Below are positions 35,007 to 41,268 of a DNA stretch of 41,268 nucleotides, piece after piece. Made by a program: the position numbers and the translations under genes. How positions within the stretch are numbered: position 1 is the stretch's first letter; the number at the start of each line of letters is the position of its first letter. The stretch comes from an uncultured Alphaproteobacteria bacterium (GTDB taxonomy: Bacteria; Pseudomonadota; Alphaproteobacteria; RF32; CAG-239), in NCBI GenBank assembly GCA_944391465.1, contig CALXTS010000016.1, forward strand, positions 1 to 41,268, in the 5' to 3' direction. Under the pieces are notes generated by a model, which had not been told where the DNA came from, ran no database searches, and saw nothing but the letters and a program-made list of their open reading frames with translations.

Positions 35007-35882
35007 ATGGCAAAAAAAACAACAGTGGCTTTAATTTACGATTTTGATGAAACACTCAGTAACGGTTACATGCAGGATTTTACCCTTATTCCTTCTTTTG
35101 GTATGACTCCCGATGCCTTTTGGAAAAAAGCTAACGATTGGTCCAGAAGACAAGAAGCTGATCAGATAACAGGCTCAATGTATTATGTGTTAAAAACAGC
35201 TCGAGAAAAAGGGGTTGATGTTAATCGAGGTTTTTTAAAAAAATGTGGCGAAAATATTGAATATTTCCCCGGCGTAAAAGAGTGGTTTGCCAGAATTAAT
35301 GAATATGGTCGTAAACTAAATCTTAATATTGAGCATTATCTCCTTTCTTCAGGCTATGAAGAAATTCTTGCCGGAGCAGAAATTCGTAAATATTTTAAAG
35401 ACATCTTTGCTTGTTCATATGCTTTTGACAGTGATGGAATCCCTGTATGGCCGGCTCGTGTCATTAACTATAGCATAAAGGTTCAATACCTTTCTAAAAT
35501 TAATAAAGGTTTGAAAAAAGTTGATGACGTGGCCGTTAATGAACTAACGCCGGATGATGAACGTCGTATCCCTTTTAACCGAATGATTTATTTTGGTGAT
35601 GGAATGACAGATATCCCTTCCATGAAATTGATTAATGAACGTCATGGACATGCCATTGCGGTTTATGCTCCCAAAAAAAGCCACCAAAAACGCAAAGCTA
35701 TTAAATTGTTGATTGATAATCGTGTCAATTTTGCTTTACCGGCAGATTACAGCGAACATAAAGAAATTGATAAAGTTGTTAAAACAATTTTAGATAAAAT
35801 AGCTACCGAACGTGATTTGGAAGTCTTAAAAGCCAAAGAAGAAAAGAAAAAACAAGTTCAAAGTATTCTTTGGAAAGATTAA
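35007..35882 (+). CDS. HAD-superfamily hydrolase (phosphoserine-phosphatase-like)
   Basis: HAD enzymes remove phosphate from small molecules through an aspartyl intermediate. Motif I is LIYDFDETLSNG with the nucleophile Asp, motif II LLSSGYEE with the serine, and motif IV YFGDGMTDIPSM with the metal-binding aspartates. A helical cap (about residues 25-110, TPDAFWKKANDWSRR) lies between motifs I and II. The tail is strongly basic and helical (KAKEEKKKQVQSILWKD). GGGAGA precedes the ATG. The substrate is unknown. It is followed by a convergent MBL-fold gene with one base between the two. Confidence 0.85.
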   Translation: MAKKTTVALIYDFDETLSNGYMQDFTLIPSFGMTPDAFWKKANDWSRRQEADQITGSMYYVLKTAREKGVDVNRGFLKKCGENIEYFPGVKEWFARINEYGRKLNLNIEHYLLSSGYEEILAGAEIRKYFKDIFACSYAFDSDGIPVWPARVINYSIKVQYLSKINKGLKKVDDVAVNELTPDDERRIPFNRMIYFGDGMTDIPSMKLINERHGHAIAVYAPKKSHQKRKAIKLLIDNRVNFALPADYSEHKEIDKVVKTILDKIATERDLEVLKAKEEKKKQVQSILWKD

Positions 35883-35883
35883 T

Positions 35884-36648
35884 TTATAATTCCAAAATCA
35901 TTCCGTCATAGGCCGGAATTACATTTAATGGTAATTTGTTTTTGAAAGATTCATAATCAACTCTTGCAGATAAATGTCCTAAAACTATTTGCTTGATGTA
36001 AGTGTTTTTTAATCGTTCGGCAATTTCCGGCCAGTTGCTGTGTCCGTTTTTTTCCATACTGAAACCATTGTTACATTCGGCAAGGAGTATATCTGTTCCG
36101 TTTAGTTGCGCTAAAGAGTTTTCTGAAATATCTTGCCAGTCTGTAATGTAAGCAAAATTTTTATATCTGAATGCAGAACTTTTTAATTTATGATGAGGAA
36201 CTTGAAAAACTTCAAAATTTAATCCGAATATATCTATTTTCCCTTCGTTTGGAAGTTTTTCCCAATCTAATCCTATGCTTTCCGCCTCGCCTCCCTTAAA
36301 TAAATATCCATAGCAATTTTTTATTTCTAGCATCGTTTCTTCAGAGGCATAAATTTTGATTTTATGTTGAAGTAATTTGCTTGCTCGAGGCAACTCAGGA
36401 ATTCCGGCTATATGATCATAATGACCATGAGTTAAAAACACGGCATTAATATCTTCAACTCCAAACGTATTTATTTGTTGACGAAAATCCGGCCCTGCAT
36501 CAACTAAAATTTTTTGATTATTATCCTCAAGCAAAATAGAAGCTCGCATTCGTTTATTTTTGGGATTTTTAGAATTGGCATTTCCCCAATCATTAAAAAC
36601 CATCGGAGTACCATATGCTGAACCTGAGCCAAGAATTGTAATTTTCAT
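35884..36648 (-). CDS. MBL-fold metallo-hydrolase (PhnP-like)
   Basis: The zinc site motif THGHYDHIAGIPEL is intact, with ILVDAGPDFRQQ before it and ITDWQD and VLGHLSARVDY after it, the order seen in PhnP/RNase Z-like phosphodiesterases. The start ILGSGSAYGTPMVFNDWG also fits PhnP-type proteins (GSGSSxGTP). Length 254 is normal. Related enzymes cleave cyclic phosphates, but no phosphonate genes lie nearby, so the substrate is open. GAGGAT precedes the ATG. This is the last core-like gene before the tRNA-Gln island. Confidence 0.88.
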   Translation of the reverse strand: MKITILGSGSAYGTPMVFNDWGNANSKNPKNKRMRASILLEDNNQKILVDAGPDFRQQINTFGVEDINAVFLTHGHYDHIAGIPELPRASKLLQHKIKIYASEETMLEIKNCYGYLFKGGEAESIGLDWEKLPNEGKIDIFGLNFEVFQVPHHKLKSSAFRYKNFAYITDWQDISENSLAQLNGTDILLAECNNGFSMEKNGHSNWPEIAERLKNTYIKQIVLGHLSARVDYESFKNKLPLNVIPAYDGMILEL

Positions 36649-36753
36649 GAATTTATCCTCAAAAAATATTAAGATATTTCAGCATAACAAAGCCTAAAAT
36701 AAACAGCAAGACTAAAGAAATTTTATTTTGATAACAAAAAATAAAAAAAATAC

Positions 36754-36782
36754 TTGCCAATTTTATTTTTTTATCATAAATA
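36754..36782 (+). promoter_or_regulatory. Promoter for tRNA-Gln
   Basis: TTGCCA (36754-36759) and TAAATA (36777-36782) are spaced by 17 bases. The start would be near 36790, about 30 bases before the mature tRNA. Confidence 0.5.
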
Positions 36783-36819
36783 TATGCGCAGTGAATCGCA
36801 AATGATTCTGCCTTAAGAT

Positions 36820-36894
36820 TGGGGTGTCGCCAAGTGGTAAGGCATCGGCTTTTGGTGCCGACATTCGTTGGTTCGAATCCAGCCACCCCAGCCA
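36820..36894 (+). tRNA. tRNA-Gln (anticodon UUG)
   Basis: A complete 75-base cloverleaf is present. The acceptor TGGGGTG pairs with CACCCCA, discriminator G and CCA are encoded, and the D arm is GTCGCCAAGTGGTAAGGC. The anticodon stem TCGGC/GCCGA encloses TTTTGGT with anticodon TTG at 36852-36854, and the T loop is TTCGAAT. An integrase gene follows 89 bases downstream on the same strand, so its 3' end is the likely attachment site. Confidence 0.97.
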
Positions 36895-36901
36895 AGATTT
36901 T

Positions 36902-36929
36902 AAAAACCTACTGAAATCAGTAGGTTTTT
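36902..36929 (+). terminator. Terminator after tRNA-Gln
   Basis: AACCTACTGA (36905-36914) pairs with TCAGTAGGTT (36917-36926), flanked by an A run and a T run, eight bases after the tRNA CCA. It separates the tRNA from the integrase transcript. Confidence 0.85.
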
Positions 36930-36982
36930 TTATTATCTGCTGTACCTGATTCAGCAAAATACTCAGAAGAAAGGAACAGCAA

Positions 36983-38188
36983 ATGACAAACAAATATCCA
37001 AGATTAGCTATCAAGAATCACACATACTACATAAGAGTTGCTATTCCAAGACATTTACAAAAACTTGCAAAAAGAAAAGAAATCAGATATTCTCTAAACA
37101 CATCAAAATTTTTTGAAGCTATTCATAAATTAAGAATAGAATCTGCTAAAATTGAGAAATACCTAAAAATATTGGATACACTACATATGCAATTAAAAAA
37201 TAATAAAATTATACTATCTGATGAAGAATTGGATAAATTATTGATATTTAGAATCAGAGAAATTGAAGATTTTATTGACTTATCATATGATGACATATTA
37301 GTAGGAAAAACTAATTTTGATGATTTTGCTTTGTTTTCCTCAAAGTCTATAACAGAATCACATTTAAATCCTCAAGATATTTTTCAAAATCCTGAATTTC
37401 ATAAAAATATCATAGCAAACTTAATCAAGAGATATATTAAATGGTTAGCAAATAAACCAACATCATCACTATCACTAATTACCATCAACAACAAAATTCA
37501 AGAATTATCAAATGAGATTGAATTTGAACAAGATAAAAATTCAACCATTTATCCCAATCAACTTGATTACCTACTGGATAATCTTATAGGTATTGAAATA
37601 TATGGTTCATCTTTAACTAGAGATACCCAAACAGGCAAACAAGAAGCTCATAGGAACAAGCCTAAAATTGAGAAACTCATTCAATATGCCAAAAAGCAGA
37701 AGGATGATGAAATGATTAAATTACCAGACACTTCAACCCCTTGGATAGAAATATTTAATGCAATGGTTAGACCTGACTTACACTCTAGAAATATTTCTGA
37801 AGAAACCATAAAGACCAAAAAACAATGTTTAGAAACTATTTTTGAAGTGATAGATAAACAATATATTGAAGATATTACCATCACAGATTGCCAAAGAATT
37901 AATAGACTAATCTACTTAATTCCCAAAAAATGGAAAGAAAATAACCCTGGGAAAAAGCTATTAGATGTTCTCTTACCTGATGATATGAGTCATCAAGACC
38001 AAGCAATTAGTTCAACATCTGTTAATAAATATCTGACTATTTTTCAAGAATTCTTAAAATATTGCAGACAACAACAACTTATAAACAATGATTTGGCAGA
38101 TATTATAGTTAAGCCCAAAGTTGAAAAACACAAAAATGTATGGCAGCCATTTGAAACAGAAGAGCTAAAAAAAAATATTCAATTCTAA
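36983..38188 (+). CDS. Tyrosine integrase, N-terminal part (interrupted by a frameshift)
   Basis: This 401-residue frame holds the arm-binding and core-binding regions of a tRNA-site integrase. It begins with a DUF6538-like segment (LAIKNHTYYIRVAIPRHLQK, then EIRYSLNTSKFFEAIHKL) and contains the SAM-like core-binding helices near residues 250-385. The end, QPFETEELKKNIQF, is abnormal. Deleting one A from the A9 run at 38167-38175 continues the frame into the catalytic domain (ELKKIFNSKTYFKKMLNSDN), joining both parts into one protein of about 600 residues. AAAGGAAC precedes the ATG. It follows tRNA-Gln. Codon use avoids CGN arginine codons entirely. Confidence 0.85.
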   Translation: MTNKYPRLAIKNHTYYIRVAIPRHLQKLAKRKEIRYSLNTSKFFEAIHKLRIESAKIEKYLKILDTLHMQLKNNKIILSDEELDKLLIFRIREIEDFIDLSYDDILVGKTNFDDFALFSSKSITESHLNPQDIFQNPEFHKNIIANLIKRYIKWLANKPTSSLSLITINNKIQELSNEIEFEQDKNSTIYPNQLDYLLDNLIGIEIYGSSLTRDTQTGKQEAHRNKPKIEKLIQYAKKQKDDEMIKLPDTSTPWIEIFNAMVRPDLHSRNISEETIKTKKQCLETIFEVIDKQYIEDITITDCQRINRLIYLIPKKWKENNPGKKLLDVLLPDDMSHQDQAISSTSVNKYLTIFQEFLKYCRQQQLINNDLADIIVKPKVEKHKNVWQPFETEELKKNIQF

Positions 38189-38204
38189 AACCTATTTCAA
38201 AAAA

Positions 38205-38786
38205 ATGTTAAATTCTGATAATCCTAAATATTGGATTCCTCTTATTGGCTTATATACAGGAGCAAGGCTTAATGAAATCTGCCAAATTAGAACAGATGAT
38301 GTAAAATCTGATAATGGGATATGGTACTTTCAAATATCAGATATGGGGGAAAAACAATCTGTAAAAAACTATGCTTCTGTCAGAAATGTCCCCATTCATC
38401 CTGTCTTGATAAAATTAGGTTTCCTTGAGCAAGTTAATTGGGCTAGAAAACAGAAACAAGATAGGATTTTCTATTCTCTGCAATATAATCCCAAAAATAA
38501 ATATGGTGGAGCAATGAGTAAAGCATTTCAATATTACCTAGACAAAATAGGAATGAAAGATTCTAAAAAAGTATTCCACTCCTTTAGACATACTGTCAGA
38601 ACAAAATTCATAAACTCCAATGTTTCTGAAGAAACTGCAAATATAATTTGTGGTTGGGAGGGGCAAGGTGCTGGTGCAAAAAATTATCTCCACAGGGAGA
38701 AAATTGATATGCATAAATTATACACAGAACTTTCCAAACTATCTTACCCTGAAGTTGAAGAAATGCTATTTCCCTCAAAAATGTAG
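38205..38786 (+). CDS. Tyrosine integrase, C-terminal catalytic part
   Basis: This 193-residue frame carries the recombinase catalytic residues: Arg in LYTGARLNEICQI, the HxxR box HSFRHTVRT, the W of ICGWEG at the usual H/W position, and the nucleophile Tyr in KNYLHREK. All are intact, so selection has kept the domain although the two parts are out of frame. Its ATG at 38205 is an internal methionine of the joined protein and has no ribosome site, so it is unlikely to be translated alone. Confidence 0.85.
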   Translation: MLNSDNPKYWIPLIGLYTGARLNEICQIRTDDVKSDNGIWYFQISDMGEKQSVKNYASVRNVPIHPVLIKLGFLEQVNWARKQKQDRIFYSLQYNPKNKYGGAMSKAFQYYLDKIGMKDSKKVFHSFRHTVRTKFINSNVSEETANIICGWEGQGAGAKNYLHREKIDMHKLYTELSKLSYPEVEEMLFPSKM

Positions 38787-38795
38787 AGAAATTAA

Positions 38796-38824
38796 GGTGG
38801 AGAGGTATAAATACCAACTCCACC
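38796..38824 (+). other. Hairpin just after the integrase
   Basis: GGTGGAG (38796-38802) pairs with CTCCACC (38818-38824), and GGTAT (38804-38808) with ATACC (38811-38815) inside. No T run follows. It could stabilise the integrase mRNA or be a protein site. Confidence 0.45.
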
Positions 38825-38994
38825 CTATCTATTCATACAGTTTTTGAGCATCCAAACAAAATATAACACACAAAAAATCTAAAGGGAGCCCTCTTTTTTT
38901 TATTTTTTTGAAAAAAATTTATCAAAAGTAGGAGTCTATGAGATAAATATATATGAATTGGTTTCAATAATTATACAATAAGTCCTTTAAATAT

Positions 38995-39030
38995 CTCCAA
39001 CATTGGCTAGATGTTGGAGTTTAATTTTTT
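38995..39030 (+). terminator. Likely terminator, plus strand
   Basis: CTCCAACAT (38995-39003) pairs perfectly with ATGTTGGAG (39011-39019) around a seven-base loop, followed by TTTAATTTTTT. It is about 210 bases after the integrase stop. It may end that transcript or a small RNA; I see no gene between. The stretch 38787-39426 holds only these hairpins and the candidate RNA described next. Confidence 0.65.
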
Positions 39031-39208
39031 AGATATGCATACAAAGTAGGTCTAAATATAGGGATTGGGGATTGTTTGTCATATAACTATTTAGCATCAG
39101 AATGCAATAATAATTTTTTAAATGAGATAATGAAAATATGAATTATAAAAAATAATTTTAATTAAAAAAATATTGACATTTAAAATAAAATATAATAGAT
39201 ATAAAAAA

Positions 39209-39377
39209 CATAAGGAAGAGGTGTCCTGAATATACGCATTGGGAGATGAAACTGAGATTGTTGGGGTTTTGTCATTGAAAAATGAAGGATTTAATCCACA
39301 CCTACTATGTAACAGCATCAGAAAATAAGATGAACCAACAATAATTATAGAAAAAGCAGTACTTAGTACTGCTTTTT
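39209..39377 (+). ncRNA. Candidate structured small RNA in the integrase-recombinase gap
   Basis: A TTGACA (39173-39178) lies upstream, with a poor TAGATA 17 bases later and a good TATAAT only 12 bases later. The region downstream has long-range pairing: AGGTGT (39219-39224) with ACACCT (39298-39303), and ATTGTTGG (39257-39264) with CCAACAAT (39335-39342). A local TCATT-GAAA-AATGA hairpin sits at 39272-39285. It ends at a perfect 12-bp terminator. The two long-range helices cross, so they would form a pseudoknot or alternative folds. The only CpG of the element lies here. No family recognised. It could also be a decayed coding remnant. Confidence 0.3.
39351..39377 (-). terminator. Terminator shared by the second recombinase and the candidate RNA
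   Basis: AAAAAGCAGTAC (39351-39362) pairs with GTACTGCTTTTT (39366-39377) around a TTA loop. A and T runs are symmetric, so it works on both strands. The recombinase gene on the minus strand ends about 50 bases to the right. Confidence 0.8.
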
Positions 39378-39426
39378 CCATTTAAGGTTTCAAAATAATT
39401 TGCTAAATCTTCTACTTAGGGATTTT

Positions 39427-40008
39427 TTATATCCTTACATTTTCCACAGCCTTAGATAACATTGATTCATTGTAGTTGTAATATTTTTGGGTAGTTGAAA
39501 TGTTTTTATGATTGACCAACTTTTGAACAAGGCAAATATTAACCCCTGAGTTAATAAGTTTTGAAATAAATAAGTGTCTCCCCAAATGAGATGATGCTTG
39601 GATGCCAAATTTGTTATAAATTGAAGAAAATATTTTGCATATAGAAACTCTATTGTATGGTTTATGTTGTTTTTGGGAGGTGAACAAATAGGTATCCTCA
39701 CTAAAATTTTTATGTTTAGCCTGCAAAAATTTCAAATAACTAGCCAATTCCTTTTTCATTTGAGAGTTCAAAAAATAAGAACACTTATGCTGACCTTTAT
39801 TCTTATCCTCACTTAAAATAACAACATCTTTAACTTTGAAGTCAGATGTATAACAGTCTCCAACTTGAAGCAATCTAAAATTAATTGACCTGAAACCATT
39901 CAGTGAAAATAGAAACATCATTCTTATTTGCTCAGCATTTTTCAAGCCAGAAATATAAACAAATATATCTTTTAACTTTTTATCATCAACAAAAACATCA
40001 TTAACCAT
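39427..40008 (-). CDS. Compact tyrosine recombinase (193 aa, catalytic domain only)
   Basis: The conserved tyrosine-recombinase boxes are visible: the first Arg in SLNGFRSINFRLLQ, HLGRHLFISKLI for the HxxR box, LVNHKNISTTQKYYNYNE with the late His and the nucleophile Tyr. There is almost no N-terminal core-binding domain, so it is shorter than XerC/D (about 300). That size occurs in small DNA invertases and in recombinases next to type I restriction genes. The ATG at 40008 has GAGG upstream. The promoter side contains the repeated AATGCTAC arms (40019-40152), probably its own recombination or control site. It belongs to the CpG-poor element. Confidence 0.85.
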   Translation of the reverse strand: MVNDVFVDDKKLKDIFVYISGLKNAEQIRMMFLFSLNGFRSINFRLLQVGDCYTSDFKVKDVVILSEDKNKGQHKCSYFLNSQMKKELASYLKFLQAKHKNFSEDTYLFTSQKQHKPYNRVSICKIFSSIYNKFGIQASSHLGRHLFISKLINSGVNICLVQKLVNHKNISTTQKYYNYNESMLSKAVENVRI

Positions 40009-40018
40009 TTTCAACCTC

Positions 40019-40152
40019 AAAATGCTACTTTAAATTATTAATAATAATATAATGTAGCATTTTTTGAAGGTCCAATCACAAATTGCTTCAAACAAATATT
40101 GTTTTTCAATGTATTAGAAAAGAATGCTACAAAAGATACATTTTGTTGCATT
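40019..40152. repeat. Two inverted-repeat pairs built on AATGCTAC; one resembles a lox/dif-type site
   Basis: Pair one: AAAATGCTAC (40019-40028) and GTAGCATTTT (40054-40063), 25 bases apart. Pair two: AATGCTACAAAA (40123-40134) and TTTTGTTGCATT (40141-40152), 12-base arms with one mismatch around a six-base centre (GATACA). The second has the geometry of a tyrosine-recombinase core site (two arms flanking a 6-8 base crossover). Both lie between the recombinase and DUF3768 genes. An operator role is the main alternative. Confidence 0.5.
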
Positions 40153-40158
40153 TTTGCA

Positions 40159-40494
40159 TCAATATTCCTCAGCAAGCATAACAGTCATCACTCTTTTGGT
40201 TTTTGAACTATCATATGGTGCAGAAGAATGATATTTCAATTCAGTATCATAATAGTCAATTTTCCATATGATTTTGTAATTTTTAAAATTCACAATACCA
40301 AAATCTTTCTCCCCATAGGGATTATTATCCTCATTAAAATCATCATAAAAGCTGATAGTTCTCATTATTTGACACAAATCATAATTAGAAAAGATTGACA
40401 TCCCTTGGGAATACATAATTTCTCCATTTCTATGGAAAACTCTCAATAAATCATTGAGATTCTGTATTCTTTTTAATTGTTCTGAACTATACAT
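40159..40494 (-). CDS. DUF3768-family protein, 111 aa
   Basis: DUF3768 proteins are small and common on alphaproteobacterial plasmids and integrative elements. The diagnostic pieces are present: RIQNLNDLLRVFHRNGEIM at the start, NNPYGEKDFGIVNFKNYKI in the centre, IWKIDYYDTELKYHS, and the conserved C-terminus VMTVMLAEEY. Function is unknown; they have no known enzyme motif. I chose the ATG at 40494 with AGGGAGA upstream. That ribosome site is part of the terminator hairpin of the upstream hsdS, and the ATG follows the T8 tract directly, so translation is probably restricted. Confidence 0.85.
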   Translation of the reverse strand: MYSSEQLKRIQNLNDLLRVFHRNGEIMYSQGMSIFSNYDLCQIMRTISFYDDFNEDNNPYGEKDFGIVNFKNYKIIWKIDYYDTELKYHSSAPYDSSKTKRVMTVMLAEEY

Positions 40495-40525
40495 AAAAAA
40501 AATCTCCCTTACTAACAAGAGAGAT
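40495..40525 (-). terminator. Terminator after hsdS that also contains the DUF3768 ribosome site
   Basis: On the minus strand, ATCTCTCTT (from 40525 down to 40517) pairs with AAGGGAGAT (40510 down to 40502), nine pairs including one G-U, followed by T8. The 3' arm contains AGGGAGA, the ribosome site of the gene that begins at 40494. Confidence 0.75.
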
Positions 40526-40566
40526 GTTATCAAAAATTTTTAGCCCAGTCAGGTCCATAAATAAGA

Positions 40567-41268
40567 TTATTTCAAATATTTATCCAATATTTCTTGTTTC
40601 TGTAGAGGAATTGCTTCTAATTTATTTTGAATATCTTTAAGACTTTCTTCAATTGGTACTACTTTACTTATAACTTCTTTTTGCAAATCAATTGATGGAA
40701 CTGGAATTCTTAATGCCTGAATTTTATCTATAGATGCTCTATTGCTTCTATTGAAGTTGGAATCCAAACCAACTTTTAATAAAGCAAAAGCAGCATATTT
40801 TTCTAATATTAAATTATGTTGTTTTACTCTCAATACACCACAATGGTCTGTAGGATAAAATTTTTTGTTCTCTGGAACATAATTAACCATCCAATCCCCA
40901 TCTATGCCCCATAAAATTGATGGAGTTTCAAAATCCTTAATTAATAAGCTATTAATATAACCAAAAGGTTGGAAAACATTAGCACTATAAACAGGTATTT
41001 TCCCATCAGATATTAAATCTTTATTTAAAATCCTTTTTCCAATACTTAACTTAAATACTTCTTGATTTCCTAATCTTATAAAAGTCTTGGAGCTTTTATA
41101 TAATTTCAAAAACATTTCATTCAACAAATTTTGTTTATAGCTTTTCTCTTCTTTCAATTTTTGTTCCATATCTTCCAAAACATCTATTTCTGAGACAATC
41201 TTATCTTGAACATCCATTTCTGGTAAAGGAATTTTTATTTTTGTTATAACAGATGATAAATTATTTAT
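40567..41268 (-). CDS. hsdS: Type I restriction-modification specificity subunit HsdS (C-terminal part; runs off the window)
   Basis: HsdS recognises the DNA target of a type I restriction-modification complex with HsdM and HsdR. The visible part is the second half: the central conserved region (IKIPLPEMDVQDKIVSEI and a coiled coil with LLNEMFLKLY), a second target-recognition domain (PVYSANVFQPFGYINSLL, NSNRASIDKIQALRIPVP-type end) and the distal helix (LQKEVISKVVPIEESLKDIQ). The frame is open to the edge, so the start lies beyond 41268; an ATG at 41217 is internal. hsdM and hsdR are expected to the right. The gene shares the CpG-poor composition and ends in the terminator at 40495-40525. 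Confidence 0.88.
   Translation of the reverse strand: MNNLSSVITKIKIPLPEMDVQDKIVSEIDVLEDMEQKLKEEKSYKQNLLNEMFLKLYKSSKTFIRLGNQEVFKLSIGKRILNKDLISDGKIPVYSANVFQPFGYINSLLIKDFETPSILWGIDGDWMVNYVPENKKFYPTDHCGVLRVKQHNLILEKYAAFALLKVGLDSNFNRSNRASIDKIQALRIPVPSIDLQKEVISKVVPIEESLKDIQNKLEAIPLQKQEILDKYLK

Larger units (their letters stand above)
36877..41268. mobile_element. Integrated element at tRNA-Gln (left part; right end outside the window)
   Basis: A tyrosine integrase lies directly downstream of tRNA-Gln and points away from it, followed by a second recombinase, DUF3768 and a type I restriction specificity gene. From 36876 to the window end I found only one CpG (39235-39236), whereas CpG is common up to and within the tRNA (the last is in GTTCGAATCC). 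The composition break coincides with the tRNA 3' end. The right attachment copy must lie beyond 41268. Confidence 0.8.

Noticed and set aside
36659..36895. A 78-codon minus-strand frame next to the MBL gene, ending in a hydrophobic run
   Set aside because: Most of it is the antisense of tRNA-Gln and its promoter; no start codon with a ribosome site exists after the tRNA part.
39209..39377. The idea that the structured gap sequence is a retron or CRISPR-associated RNA
   Set aside because: No reverse transcriptase, cas gene or repeat array is in the window, and the helices do not show the retron terminal-repeat arrangement.
39118..39381. An 87-codon minus-strand frame in the integrase-recombinase gap
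   Set aside because: Its start lies inside the perfect terminator hairpin and it lacks a ribosome site.
41217..41217. The ATG at 41217 as the start of hsdS
   Set aside because: The same frame continues upstream to the window edge with a recognisable conserved HsdS segment (KIKIPLPEMDVQ), so the ATG is internal.
1..41268. CRISPR arrays, insertion sequences with terminal repeats and rRNA genes
   Set aside because: I looked for regular spaced repeats, transposase motifs and rRNA signatures and found none in the window.

Overview
The window looks like the chromosome of an AT-rich alphaproteobacterium, probably an uncultured, host-associated (gut-type) relative of Rhodospirillales. This is inferred from gene content and order: dusB-trkA-hfq-hflX, recO-parC-DUF6898-fhs and tpiA-secG-pyrG-kdsA, with lipid A and Kdo genes. 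No rRNA is present to confirm it.

Layout. 1-2243 looks accessory: an outer-membrane barrel, two small unknown genes, then about 900 bases without a convincing gene. That gap holds imperfect direct repeats, a GC-richer stretch that folds into nested helices, and what looks like the 3' end of a tRNA-Ser followed by a terminator, possibly the far end of an old tRNA-borne insertion. 2345-5343 holds a CoaD-like nucleotidyltransferase fused to an HD-like domain, a YegD-type Hsp70 whose frame is broken in a T7 tract, a 35-residue membrane peptide and a lipoprotein. 5407-13914 is a minus-strand block: a 1409-residue membrane-anchored coiled-coil protein, a small unknown, dusB, trkA, hfq and hflX. 14068-19765 is a second minus-strand block: GNAT, a small unknown, recO, parC, DUF6898, fhs. 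19906-25309 holds a LysR regulator, kdsA, pagP, pyrG, secG and tpiA. 25454-36648 holds ppiD, a large unknown membrane protein, a SulP transporter with two unknown partners, an unknown anchored protein, a single-chain glycyl-tRNA synthetase, a HAD hydrolase and an MBL-fold hydrolase.

From 36820 the character changes. A tRNA-Gln(UUG) is followed by a tyrosine integrase (split by an A9 tract), a second compact tyrosine recombinase, a DUF3768 gene and the C-terminal part of a type I restriction specificity subunit (HsdS) running off the right edge. From 36876 to the end, about 4.4 kb, I find a single CpG dinucleotide, while CpG is ordinary in the rest of the window. This is an integrated element with an extreme composition boundary at the tRNA. 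The recombinase lies near hsdS and directly downstream of a lox-like inverted-repeat site, which suggests site-specific DNA rearrangement linked to restriction specificity.

A recurring theme is reading-frame trouble at homopolymers: T7 in the Hsp70 gene, A9 in the integrase and A8 near the end of the 32827 gene. These may be sequencing errors, decay, or slippage-tolerant genes of the kind known from AT-rich bacterial genomes.
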